Shown here: piece by piece, positions 7,087 through 15,728 of the stretch
How positions within the stretch are numbered: position 1 is the stretch's first letter
How the letters are laid out: each line of letters opens with the position of its first letter
DNA from: Rhodothermales bacterium
Lineage (GTDB): Bacteria > Bacteroidota > Rhodothermia > Rhodothermales > UBA10348
Reading direction: 5' to 3'
NCBI GenBank assembly: GCA_017643395.1
Contig: JAEPNP010000001.1
Span: 1,803,806-1,867,805 of the forward strand
DNA: 64,000 bases
Translations under genes and position numbers: made by a program
Notes under the pieces: generated by a model
The model's database searches: none
Seen by the model: only the letters and a program-made list of their open reading frames with translations
What the model was told of the DNA's origin: nothing

Positions 7087-8423
7087 GCGTTCACCGTAGC
7101 AAGTTTGGTGGCGGGAGCTTCGATGACAGGCAGGTCCTGGTCGTGCACGAGAATGGCGCCCTCGCCGTCCGTGTACGCCTCCTCACCGTGGTGGGCCACA
7201 TCCAGGCCACGGCCTTCGGCTCGTTTTCCGGTGCGGATCGGCAGCACGAGGCCTACCAGTTTCAGGATGATGAACGTGCCCGCTGCGCTGTAAGCGAACA
7301 CGATTACGATCGAGAGAGCCTGGATGCCAAACTGGGCGATGTTGCCGAAGAGGGCACCGTCCACTCCACCGTTCCACGCCGCCTGGGCGAACACGCCGGT
7401 GAGCAGTGCGCCGACAATTCCGCCAACGCCGTGGGCAGCAAAGACATCCAGAGAGTCGTCAAGCCTGGTGCGGGCGCGCCATACGATGGCGAAGTAGCAC
7501 GGCAGGGCTGCCAGGGCGCCGATCGCGAGGCTCGAGACCGGCGAAACGAATCCTGCGGCCGGAGTGACCGCCACCAGGCCGACCACGATCGCCGTAGCGG
7601 CACCAACGGCAGTCACTTTGCCTGTACGAACCATGTCGAGGCCAATCCAGGCCACCAGAGCCGCCGCTGGAGCGAGCATGGTATTGACAAAGGCCAACAC
7701 GGCGAGTCCGTCTGCAGCCAGGGCGGATCCGGCGTTAAACCCGAACCATCCAAACCAAAGCAGGCCAGAGCCGAGCAGCACAAAAGGCACATGATGAGGC
7801 AGCAGGGCCTGGCGACCATAGTCCTCGCGGGGGCCGAGCATCATGGCAGCCACGACCGCCGCGGCGGCCGCATTCACGTGCACCACTGCTCCGCCGGCAA
7901 AGTCCAGAGCGCCCATCTCACCAATGAAGCCGCCTCCCCATACCCAATGGCACACCGGAGCGTAAACCAGCAGGCCCCAAAGTGCGATGAACACGGTGTA
8001 GGAGGTGAAGCGCATGCGCTCTACAACGGCGCCGGAAATGAGGGCTGCAGTGATGATGTAAAAAGTGCCCTGGAAGGCCATGAACAGCAGATGTGGAATG
8101 CTGCCGTTGGCCTCGAGACCGACGCCGTTCAGAAAGGCCATGGACAGGTCGCCGATGAACCAGTTGCCTTCTCCGAAGGCCAGGGAGTAGCCGGCAACCA
8201 CCCAGAGGACGGCCGCGACGCCCATCGCCACGAAGCTCATCATCATGGTGTTCAAGGCGTTCTTGGAGCGCACCAGACCGCCATAGAAGAAGGCAAGCGC
8301 AGGCGTCATGAGCAGAACCAGTGCGGCGGCGACGAGGAGAAACGCCGTATCCGCTTTGCTGATGGCCGAGTCCTGGAAGGCCGCCAGCATGTCTGGGTCC
8401 ACGGAAAGGAAGGAAAGAAGCAT
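7083..8423 (-). CDS. amtB: Ammonium transporter
   Basis: A 446-residue Amt/Rh channel with about 11 membrane segments. Hallmarks are the N-terminal MTPALAFFYGGLVRSKN, the LDFAGGAVVHVNA segment carrying the first pore His, and the AAHGVGGIVGALLTGVFA segment carrying the second. It conducts ammonium across the inner membrane and is the first gene of the amtB-glnB operon. The leader is A/T-rich (ATAAATAAACCTCCCATG on the coding strand) with no Shine-Dalgarno sequence, as is common in Bacteroidota relatives. It diverges from the rad52-like gene. Confidence 0.95.
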   Translation of the reverse strand: MLLSFLSVDPDMLAAFQDSAISKADTAFLLVAAALVLLMTPALAFFYGGLVRSKNALNTMMMSFVAMGVAAVLWVVAGYSLAFGEGNWFIGDLSMAFLNGVGLEANGSIPHLLFMAFQGTFYIITAALISGAVVERMRFTSYTVFIALWGLLVYAPVCHWVWGGGFIGEMGALDFAGGAVVHVNAAAAAVVAAMMLGPREDYGRQALLPHHVPFVLLGSGLLWFGWFGFNAGSALAADGLAVLAFVNTMLAPAAALVAWIGLDMVRTGKVTAVGAATAIVVGLVAVTPAAGFVSPVSSLAIGALAALPCYFAIVWRARTRLDDSLDVFAAHGVGGIVGALLTGVFAQAAWNGGVDGALFGNIAQFGIQALSIVIVFAYSAAGTFIILKLVGLVLPIRTGKRAEGRGLDVAHHGEEAYTDGEGAILVHDQDLPVIEAPATKLATVNA

Positions 8424-8527
8424 GGGAGGTTTATTTATTTAGTCCCTGTGGCTTGCCAAGATTAATCATTCAGGTTAAAAGTTGGAAGTTGTTTCCAATG
8501 CACGGAAGCGCTTTTGTGGCAGGCAGC

Positions 8528-8549
8528 CTATGACAATTTGATGTCATAC
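8528..8549. promoter_or_regulatory. Palindromic operator, TGACA-N6-TGTCA class
   Basis: TATGACA and TGTCATA (7-bp perfect arms, spacer ATTTGA) end 39 nt before the ATG of the rad52-like gene. The site shares its arms with the one at 1816-1837, and the spacer also ends in TGA. A TACATT -10-like box lies about 15 nt downstream. Confidence 0.65.
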
Positions 8550-8588
8550 CCCCTCCGTACATTCTCGTATCAAGCAACGAGAGAGAGC

Positions 8589-9074
8589 ATGAGTCAGGAT
8601 TTGAAGCGACTCGCGGACCCGTTTGACCTTCATGACTTGCGATGGAAGCCGATCGGGATGTCGGAAGACCGAAAGAAGGCACGCGTGGCACCGTTCATTT
8701 CCAATCGAGCCATCATGGACCGTCTGGATGCGGCATGTGGCCCCGAGAATTGGCGCAACGAATACCGCGAGGGCCCGGCGGGAGGCGTGCTGTGCGGTAT
8801 CGGAATCCGGGTTGCGCGCGATGGGGCTCCGGCCGAGTGGGTGACCAAGTGGGACGGGGCTGAAAACACCGAAATCCAGCCTGTGAAAGGTGGATTGAGC
8901 GCATCCATGAGACGGTGCGCAGTGCAGTGGGGGATTGGTCGCTACCTCTACCGCATGCCGGTCATCTGGGCGCCCGTGGACGAGAAAGGACGAATGACCG
9001 CCCGACCTGAGGTGCCGAAAGAGTTTCATCCCGTGACGGTTCGGCCGATCGAGACCGGGAAGGAAGCGGCCTGA
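8589..9074 (+). CDS. Rad52/Rad22-family single-strand annealing protein
   Basis: A 161-residue protein with the core of the Rad52_Rad22 family: an N-terminal WKP segment, RAIMDRLDAACGPENWRNEY, then WDGAENTEIQPVKGG and the hallmark AVQWGIGRYLYRMP. Such proteins form rings that anneal complementary single strands; in bacteria they are known mostly from phages and a few chromosomes. The start at 8589 is chosen because GAGAGAGAG precedes it and because the longer frame would begin upstream of the operator. The N-terminus is short and there is no C-terminal Rad51-binding region. It stands alone under the palindrome shared with radA. Confidence 0.85.
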   Translation: MSQDLKRLADPFDLHDLRWKPIGMSEDRKKARVAPFISNRAIMDRLDAACGPENWRNEYREGPAGGVLCGIGIRVARDGAPAEWVTKWDGAENTEIQPVKGGLSASMRRCAVQWGIGRYLYRMPVIWAPVDEKGRMTARPEVPKEFHPVTVRPIETGKEAA

Positions 9075-9204
9075 AGCCGGTGCGGCCGGGGCAAGCCGCG
9101 GGTCTGGACAGGGTGCGCATTTCTCCCCTGTCTTCGCGGCCCAACGGTCCTGGCGCTACCGCGACCGGGGGCGGACCGCTACACGGAAGCGCTAGTTTTC
9201 GGGC

Positions 9205-10062
9205 ATGCGACCCGTATGCCTACCTGCGCTATTCGTTTTCGGACTGCTCGCCACCGCCTGCGACAGCGCACCCGGGCCGGAGGGGTCCGACTTCAACCTC
9301 ATCGTAGCCGTCGGCGACACCCTTCGCGAGGCCCGCGTCCGGGTCCCTGCCGGATTGACGGCATCTCAACCGGCGCATTTGCTGATCGCGCTGCACGGCT
9401 CCAACGATACGGGCCCCAACTTCAAGGCCGGTTCCAAACTGGATGAGGCAGGTACGGACGACATGATCATTGCATACCCCACGGCCGCGAAGGGCAACTG
9501 GGCTGAGGGGTGCAACTGCAACATTGCGGACCGGCTCCAGATCGACGACCTCGGCTTCATGTCGGCTCTGATAGACTCGATTTCTACCGTTTACAACATC
9601 AGCCGTGAGCGCACCTATGCGATGGGGTTCTCACAGGGCGGGTTGTTCGCGTACAGGCTCGGCTGTGTCATGGGTCGGGACTTTACTGCCGTTGCGGCCG
9701 TGTCGGCGCCGATGTCAAAACCCTTGTCCGAGTCCTGCAGCCCGGGGACGGCCGCCTCCGTGCTCACGCTGCACGGTCGGGAGGATCGTGTGCTGCCGTG
9801 GACCGGCAGCGACAATGGCGCGTGGAGTCTGCTGTCTGCTCCGGAGACTACACTGTTTTGGTCCCATGCCCTGCAGTGTGACCGGCCCGCAACCGAAGAA
9901 ACAGTCACGTCCGGAGATGCGCGCCTCAAGTCGACCCGGTACCAGGGATGTCGAGGCGGGACGCGGGTCACCTTGTTGGAGATGCCCGAGGGTGAGCACG
10001 CCTGGTACACGCGCGATCCCGACGGTCGCGACCTGGTCATGGACTTCTTCCTGCGGCGCTGA
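9205..10062 (+). CDS. PHB depolymerase/feruloyl-esterase-like alpha/beta hydrolase lipoprotein
   Basis: A 285-residue lipoprotein with lipobox LATAC (lipidated Cys19). It then has an alpha/beta-hydrolase fold of the poly(hydroxybutyrate) depolymerase / LpqC / feruloyl esterase type: LLIALHGSNDTG oxyanion region, IIAYP, the nucleophile elbow GFSQGG (Ser143), LTLHGREDRVLPW, and the catalytic His265 in GEHAWYT. It probably hydrolyses an ester in the periplasm or on the cell surface; the substrate cannot be told. Several cysteines (CNCN, GCRGG) suggest disulphides. The repeat array starts 33 bp past its stop. Confidence 0.82.
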   Translation: MRPVCLPALFVFGLLATACDSAPGPEGSDFNLIVAVGDTLREARVRVPAGLTASQPAHLLIALHGSNDTGPNFKAGSKLDEAGTDDMIIAYPTAAKGNWAEGCNCNIADRLQIDDLGFMSALIDSISTVYNISRERTYAMGFSQGGLFAYRLGCVMGRDFTAVAAVSAPMSKPLSESCSPGTAASVLTLHGREDRVLPWTGSDNGAWSLLSAPETTLFWSHALQCDRPATEETVTSGDARLKSTRYQGCRGGTRVTLLEMPEGEHAWYTRDPDGRDLVMDFFLRR

Positions 10063-10095
10063 GCTGGGCGCCGTATTGGCCCGCGCGCGGTAGTG

Positions 10096-10510
10096 GAGTG
10101 GAATCCGCCCGTGGTATTACACTCGGGGTGTGAGGCGGCGCCGCCGCGGAGTGGAATCCGCCCGTGGTATTACACTCGGGGGTCGGGCGGCGCCGGCGCG
10201 AAGTGGAATCTGCCCCCCACATTACACTTGGGGATGAGGCGACCCGGGCGCCGAGTGGAGTCCGCCCCGGGCATTACACTCCGGGGAGAGCCGGCGCCGA
10301 GAGGCGGGGTGACACCGGTGCTTAATGGAATCCGCCCCCTTCATTACACCCGCGTATGAGCCAGCCCGGCCGCGGAGTGGAAACCGCCCCCCACATTACA
10401 CTCGGAGGTCGGGCGGCGCCGGCCGCGGAGTGGAATCCGCCCCCCGCATTGCACTCGGGGATGAGGCGGCGCGGCCGCTTAGTGGAATCCGCCCCCTTCA
10501 TTACACTCGG
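10096..10510. repeat. Array of eight palindromic units, period 52-53 bp
   Basis: Units begin (GTGG position) at 10098, 10151, 10203, 10255, 10325, 10377, 10430 and 10482, with one 70-bp step. Each unit reads GAGTGGAAT, then CCGCCC, then a variable pentamer, then ATTACACTC. The outer 9-mers are complementary with one mismatch, so each unit is a 9-11-9 imperfect palindrome. The pentamers are GTGGT twice, CCCAC twice, CCTTC twice, CGGGC and CCCGC. Units are separated by GC-rich spacers carrying GGCGGCGCCG-like palindromes. The array fills the gap between two convergent genes. Confidence 0.9.
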
Positions 10511-10551
10511 ACCAGTGCCCGCGCAGCCGCCCCCAAGACAGACGACAACCC

Positions 10552-11715
10552 TCAGCCGATCGACGCCAGCAGATCCGCCACGCCGAAACCGAGAAAGGTG
10601 CCGACCGCGTAGCCGAGGGATCCGACCAGGATGCCGGGGAGCACCAGATCCTCGCGCCCCAGGCTTCGCGCCACGGCCAGGGCCGAGGCTCCGCCTCCAA
10701 CGTTGGCCTGAGACGCCACGGCCGCAATGTCCGGGTCAATGCCGAGTGCCCTGGCACCGAGAAAGGTGGTCAGCCCATGGATGACCACTGCAATGACCGT
10801 AAAGATCAGCAGGGCCACGCCCAGCGAGCCCATCTCGGCCATGGCTCCGACATCGCAGAATGCGCCGATCACGGCCAGGAAGAGGTAGACCGCGAACATG
10901 CCCAGCGTGCGCACACCACGCAGCTTGCGGATGGCTGGCACCTGAGCCAGCGCCAGCGCGATCACGGTGAGATAAATCGCCGACGGGATGGCCGGAATCC
11001 AGGCTTCCAGCACCTCGGAAGCCCAGACGGACAGCAGGCCCAAACCGAGCGTGAGGCCCATGTCCATCGGATGCAGTGATTCCGTGTCGGACTCGATGCC
11101 GAGCGGATCCGAGTCGGTAGCCACCCCATCGCCCGCGGCAGGGTCAGCCTTCCAGAAGCGGTACAGGAACCGCGGCAGGGCCAAGGTGGCGATCATCCAG
11201 AGCGTGGTCACGATGTTGTCCACCACAATCGACCCTGCGTACAGCACGCCGTCGCGCACGACATCGTACTCGAGAGCGACTGTGTTGAAGTTGACACTTC
11301 CGCCGGTGTAGGTGCCTGTGAACATGCCACCGATTGCGGCGAACTCGGGACCGATGCGGGCCGGACCGTCTATCACCCACATGGCGATCAGGACACCAAG
11401 CGCGGTGCCGAGTGAACCGAGCAGGAACAGACCGATCATGCTGGCACCGGCCTTCAGCACGTCCCGCAGGTTGACCGGGATCAGCAACAGGAAAATGGCC
11501 AGCGGCGCCACGTAGGCAAAGATGCCGTCGTAGACCGCCACGGGCGCTTCGGCGGTGGACCCGGCGGGCACCAGCCCGATGTTTGCCGCCAGGGCGGTGA
11601 CCAGAATCACCAGCAGGGCGGTGCCGATATGCCGGAAAAAGGTGCGACGAACCAGCCACTCGCTGAGCACGACAAACAGGCACAGCGCGGCCGCTATGAA
11701 TACCGGGTCCGTCAC
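10552..11715 (-). CDS. DUF819 family integral membrane protein
   Basis: A 387-residue membrane protein with about 11 hydrophobic segments in two halves, separated by a hydrophilic acidic loop (about 190-220). Family features include VYDGIFAYVAPLAIFLLLIP, GGMFTGTYTGGSVNF and SQANVGGGASALAVARSLG, the last two being glycine-rich re-entrant-like segments. DUF819 (YjcL-like) proteins resemble secondary transporters and their substrate is unknown. It overlaps the start of the upstream aminoacylase by 4 bp, suggesting co-translation and perhaps import or export of the amino acid or peptide the enzyme acts on. Confidence 0.85.
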   Translation of the reverse strand: MTDPVFIAAALCLFVVLSEWLVRRTFFRHIGTALLVILVTALAANIGLVPAGSTAEAPVAVYDGIFAYVAPLAIFLLLIPVNLRDVLKAGASMIGLFLLGSLGTALGVLIAMWVIDGPARIGPEFAAIGGMFTGTYTGGSVNFNTVALEYDVVRDGVLYAGSIVVDNIVTTLWMIATLALPRFLYRFWKADPAAGDGVATDSDPLGIESDTESLHPMDMGLTLGLGLLSVWASEVLEAWIPAIPSAIYLTVIALALAQVPAIRKLRGVRTLGMFAVYLFLAVIGAFCDVGAMAEMGSLGVALLIFTVIAVVIHGLTTFLGARALGIDPDIAAVASQANVGGGASALAVARSLGREDLVLPGILVGSLGYAVGTFLGFGVADLLASIG

Positions 11716-13403
11716 GGTCGCAGGACCCGGCCGTTCAGGGATCCCGACCGTACCCCGTGCTCCTGGATGGCCTCGCCCGCCAGAAACACGTGCACCACAC
11801 CTTCCGGCTCTGCGTGCGGGTCAAACGAGGTGGCGTGATCTCGAATACGCTCGAGATCGATCACCGCCAGATCCGCCACAAATCCCTCGCGAACCTGACC
11901 GCGATCCTTCAGGCCGAGCAGCATGGCAGGCAGCGACGTTGAGCTGCGCACGGCATCGGCGACCGAGAGGGCCTGCCGATCCATGGCATAACGACGGATC
12001 TTGCGCGGGAAGGTGCCCCAGTAGCGTGGGTGCACCCGCCCGTCCGTCTTGAGTGCGATGCCGGCATCAGACGCTGTCGCTACCCAGTCCTTGCCTGCGT
12101 ATCGGTCCACGTCCTGCTCATCCATCGAGAAGCCGCGCAAGCGCACCCCGCCCCGACGGCCAGGATCACCGTTGAGCTGCAACCAGAGCGCTGCCCCCAC
12201 CGGGTCTTGTCCTACCTCGACGGCAATATCACGCAGGGAGCGGCCTTCAAGCGTGGAATCGGGTGCATCAAGCACTACCACGCGGTCGGCCCCGCCCCGT
12301 CGGCGTATCTCGTGAAAGATGTCGAGGCGAAGCCGAGCTGCGACGCCCGGATCGCTCAGAAGCCCACGCACGTGCCTTGCGTAGTCCGGTCGCTCATCGC
12401 CCTCCTCGCGCGAGGCAAATGCCCATCGCGGAAGCAACACGGTGCTGCCATCGGACCCGCTGGTCGTGTAGGGGTACTGGTCGGCAAATACCTGCACGCC
12501 GCGGTCCCGGGCCGCCTGAATCAACTGCACCGCCGCTGCTGACGAGCCCCAATAGTGCGCGCCCTTGGCTTTGATGTGGCTTGCGACGACCCGTCCTCCC
12601 GTGCGCTCCCCGATCTCGATGGTCTCCAGGACGGCATCGATCAGAGTCGGTGGACCGGAGGAGTCCACCGAGGGCCAGAACCACATGGGGTCTGCGCCTT
12701 CGGAGCGTTGATGGGAGATGTAGACACCATCGAACTCCTCGACGACCTCCATGAGGGCCACCACCTCATCGACCGCAGACCAGCGGCCAGGCACGTACTC
12801 GAGTCCTGCGGACATACCGGCTGCGCCGGCCTCCATCGCCCGCCGCACAATGGCCTGCATTTGAGCAGTTTCGGACTGGGTGGAAGGCCGCCGGAAATCG
12901 TCCGCCATCACGGCTGCCCGCACGCTTCCGTGCCCGATCATCAGCACGGCGTTTATCCCGATGCCGGACTCCTCGTAGGTCTGGCGCTGGGCGGCCAGAT
13001 CAACAGGAGAGCGCCCATCCTGGTTGATGGCGACGGTCGTAATGCCCTGCGCCACCAGGTTGGGGGCAGCCCGGCGGGCCGCATCGGGCGAGTCAAATCC
13101 CTGCTCCTCCCAAGCCACGTCAGCGGCATGGGAGTGCATGTCCACGATGCCCGGCAGGACATAAAGGCCGGTGACGTCCACACGGTGGTCCGCCTGAGCC
13201 CCCGAGAGGTCACCTACGGCTGCAATGCGCCCATCGCGCACCCCCACATCGGCCCGAAACCAAGGATTTCCGGTGCCATCCAGCACGTGGCCGCCGGCCA
13301 GAACCAGATCAAAGTCCGCGTTTGGAGCCCCGCCGCCGGACAGCAGCAGGAAGACCACGGGCAGCAGGAGGTGTGCGAAGTGACGGGTCATGGCTGGCGC
13401 CAA
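11712..13403 (-). CDS. N-acyl-D-amino-acid deacylase family amidohydrolase, exported
   Basis: A 563-residue amidohydrolase. Either ATG at 13403 or the one four codons later at 13391 gives a hydrophobic signal segment (HFAHLLLPVVFLLLSGG). The composite-domain start FDLVLAGGHVLDGTGNP, the metal-binding VDMHSHA, the QGITT and SAGLEYVPG segments, ASHIKAKG, and the C-terminal TDGRVHPRYWGTFPR all match the D-aminoacylase branch. It would release D-amino acids from N-acyl-D-amino acids or process D-residue peptides in the periplasm. The substrate is not certain, since dipeptidases of the same family look alike. A DUF819 membrane protein follows with a 4-bp overlap. Confidence 0.87.
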   Translation of the reverse strand: MAPAMTRHFAHLLLPVVFLLLSGGGAPNADFDLVLAGGHVLDGTGNPWFRADVGVRDGRIAAVGDLSGAQADHRVDVTGLYVLPGIVDMHSHAADVAWEEQGFDSPDAARRAAPNLVAQGITTVAINQDGRSPVDLAAQRQTYEESGIGINAVLMIGHGSVRAAVMADDFRRPSTQSETAQMQAIVRRAMEAGAAGMSAGLEYVPGRWSAVDEVVALMEVVEEFDGVYISHQRSEGADPMWFWPSVDSSGPPTLIDAVLETIEIGERTGGRVVASHIKAKGAHYWGSSAAAVQLIQAARDRGVQVFADQYPYTTSGSDGSTVLLPRWAFASREEGDERPDYARHVRGLLSDPGVAARLRLDIFHEIRRRGGADRVVVLDAPDSTLEGRSLRDIAVEVGQDPVGAALWLQLNGDPGRRGGVRLRGFSMDEQDVDRYAGKDWVATASDAGIALKTDGRVHPRYWGTFPRKIRRYAMDRQALSVADAVRSSTSLPAMLLGLKDRGQVREGFVADLAVIDLERIRDHATSFDPHAEPEGVVHVFLAGEAIQEHGVRSGSLNGRVLRP

Positions 13404-13496
13404 GTATCGGGTCTATGACGGCCCGGGGGCAACCGCATGCATCGCGCCTCCCGTTGCCAGCGTGTAGTTTCGCTCTGCCCACTCAGACGAGTTCGA

Positions 13497-15728
13497 ATGA
13501 TCAGATCCACAGGAACGGTCCTGCTAATTGCCGCCCTCGCACTGCCCGCGGCGGGTCAAGACGCCGTGGTGCTGTCCCGTATGCAGGCTCCGCAGCTGGA
13601 CGGCGTCATTGATGCTGACGAATGGCAGGCCGTCACCCCGTTTCCGGTCGTGCAGTACCAGCCGGAATTCATGGCCGAGCCTTCCGAGCGCACCGAGATC
13701 CGGGTAGGGTATGACGAGGAGTACCTGTATGTGGGCGCGGCCCTGTTCGACTCAGATCCCGGCGGCATTCGCGCCAACACCCTGTACCGGGATCGCTACT
13801 CGGGAGACGACACCTTCGGTCTGGTGCTCGACACCTTCAACGACAACGAGAACGCACTCTGGTTCTTCACCACGCCCAACGGGGTGCGCACCGACATGGC
13901 CGTCGCGAACGATGCGGAAGGCGGCCCGGGTGGACGAGGAGGATTCGGCAGCATGAATACCAGTTGGAACACGTACTGGGACGTGGCGACCACGCGTGAC
14001 GAAACGGGCTGGTTCGCGGAGATGCGTATCCCGTATTCCAGTTTGGGCTTCCTGGACGAGGGCGGAATTGTGCGAATGGGCCTGATCACCTATCGATTCA
14101 TTGCCCGCAAGAACGAACGGCACATCTTCCCGGCGATTGATCCTGCGTTTCGTATGGGATTCGCCAAACCCAGTCAGGCACAGACAGTCATTCTGGAGGA
14201 TGTGCAGAGTCGCACACCGGTCTACATCACGCCCTACGTAACGGCCGGGGCAGGCCGCGCGAGCGTGCTCAACGCGCCGGGCACCGCCTACGATTTCCAG
14301 AACGATTACACCCGGGAGATCGGGCTGGACATGAAGCAGTCCCTGGGATCCAATCTGACGCTGGATCTGACCGTGAACACGGACTTCGCCCAGGTCGAGG
14401 CCGACGACCAGCAGGTGAACCTGACCCGCTTCTCGCTCTTCTTCCCGGAGAAGCGCCAGTTCTTCCAGGAGCGAGCCGGCATTTTCGAGTTTTCCACCGG
14501 TAGCCAGGACAGGCTCTTCCACACCCGCTCGATTGGCTTGTCTCGATTTGGTCCGGTGCGTCTGCTTGGAGGCGGTCGATTGGTGGGGCGCATCGGCGGC
14601 TGGGACGTGGGCCTGATCGAAATGCAGACCGCCAGGGAGACCTTTCAGGTGGACGGCGAGCCTGTTACCGTTCCCAGCGAGAATTTCGGCGTGCTGCGTC
14701 TCCGGAGGCGGGTACTGAACGATTACTCCTCGACGGGTGGCATTCTGACAAGCCGCATCGACGAAAACGGCGGCTACAACGTCACCTACGGACTGGACGG
14801 CACCCTGCGGTGGCACGGTGACGACTACGCGACGCTCCAGTTTGCGCAAACACTGGCAGAAGGCGTGGACTTTCGCTTCGCGGATGCAGCGCTGGCCCGC
14901 ATATGGCTGGAACGCAGGCGCCAGGAGGGCTTCACCTACGTCGGCGGAATCACCTACGGAGGTGGCACCTACGACCCCGGCGTCGGATTCTATACGCGCA
15001 CCAACTACTACTCGCCCCGCGCCGGCGTCGGTTATGGGTGGTTTCCACAGGGCGACTCTCCCGTTCGCCGGGTTTCCACGTTTGCGGTGTACCGGCCGTA
15101 CTACCGCCGTGAAGATCACTCCATCGAATCCCGCGTCATCCAGACCCGCAACTCGCTCGAGCTGAAATCGGGACACAACCTGTCGCTGTCCGGGAGTTGG
15201 GAATTGGAAGATCTCAGGCGCGGCCTCGCCTTTCCAGAGGACACCGAAGTCCCGGCCGGCCGGTACGAGTTCGTGACCGGATCGCTCAGTGCGCGCCTGC
15301 CCCCGGGCGGATTTGTGCGCGGCAATGCCGAACTCGGCTACGGGACCTTTTTTGACGGCACCCGGCTGGAGGCCAGCCTTTCACCCAGCATCAATCCGTC
15401 CAAGCATTTGGAGCTGGAGGCCACCTACGAGTACAACAAGGTCGACTTCGGCCCCCGGGACCAGTCGTTCGATGTGCATTTGGCTCGCCTGCGCGCTCAG
15501 GTAGGTTTCAACACCAAACTGTCGATCAACGGCTTCGTGCAGCTCAACTCCTCGGCCGACCTCGTAACGACCAACGCCCGGTTCCGCTACAACATGCGCG
15601 AAGGAAACGATCTGTGGGTTGTGTACAACGAGGGCCTGAATCTGGACCGTGAGCGCCTGGCGCCGTTTCTCCCGATCTCCGGTGGACGCACGCTGCTGGT
15701 GAAGTACACCTACACCTTCATTCGGTAG
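13497..15728 (+). CDS. DUF5916 protein with N-terminal carbohydrate-binding-like domain, complete
   Basis: A 743-residue protein. The ATG at 13497 is chosen over 13437 because it begins a clean signal peptide (residues 1-20, ending LPAAGQ). Residues about 30-210 form a family-9-type carbohydrate-binding-like domain (PQLDGVIDADEW... EEYLYVGAALFD). DUF5916 follows with TDFAQVEADDQQVN and LFFPEKRQFFQE (about 300-345). The rest is an amphipathic beta-barrel to the terminal YTYTFIR. Members are probably outer-membrane proteins of Bacteroidota relatives with unknown ligand. It is a paralogue of the truncated protein at the window start. Its 3' end overlaps the convergent pentapeptide gene by 11 bp. 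Confidence 0.88.
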   Translation: MIRSTGTVLLIAALALPAAGQDAVVLSRMQAPQLDGVIDADEWQAVTPFPVVQYQPEFMAEPSERTEIRVGYDEEYLYVGAALFDSDPGGIRANTLYRDRYSGDDTFGLVLDTFNDNENALWFFTTPNGVRTDMAVANDAEGGPGGRGGFGSMNTSWNTYWDVATTRDETGWFAEMRIPYSSLGFLDEGGIVRMGLITYRFIARKNERHIFPAIDPAFRMGFAKPSQAQTVILEDVQSRTPVYITPYVTAGAGRASVLNAPGTAYDFQNDYTREIGLDMKQSLGSNLTLDLTVNTDFAQVEADDQQVNLTRFSLFFPEKRQFFQERAGIFEFSTGSQDRLFHTRSIGLSRFGPVRLLGGGRLVGRIGGWDVGLIEMQTARETFQVDGEPVTVPSENFGVLRLRRRVLNDYSSTGGILTSRIDENGGYNVTYGLDGTLRWHGDDYATLQFAQTLAEGVDFRFADAALARIWLERRRQEGFTYVGGITYGGGTYDPGVGFYTRTNYYSPRAGVGYGWFPQGDSPVRRVSTFAVYRPYYRREDHSIESRVIQTRNSLELKSGHNLSLSGSWELEDLRRGLAFPEDTEVPAGRYEFVTGSLSARLPPGGFVRGNAELGYGTFFDGTRLEASLSPSINPSKHLELEATYEYNKVDFGPRDQSFDVHLARLRAQVGFNTKLSINGFVQLNSSADLVTTNARFRYNMREGNDLWVVYNEGLNLDRERLAPFLPISGGRTLLVKYTYTFIR

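Larger units (their letters stand above)
8501..9193. repeat. 12-bp direct repeats flanking the rad52-like gene
   Basis: CACGGAAGCGCT occurs at 8501-8512 and again at 9182-9193. Together they bracket the operator palindrome and the whole rad52-like gene. Such flanking repeats can be the footprint of an inserted cassette, but two short copies could also be chance. Confidence 0.35.

Noticed and set aside
10096-10510. The array at 10.1 kb as a CRISPR array
   Set aside because: Both the palindrome and the intervening GC-rich stretch recur between units. There are no unique ~30-bp spacers, and no cas genes are nearby.
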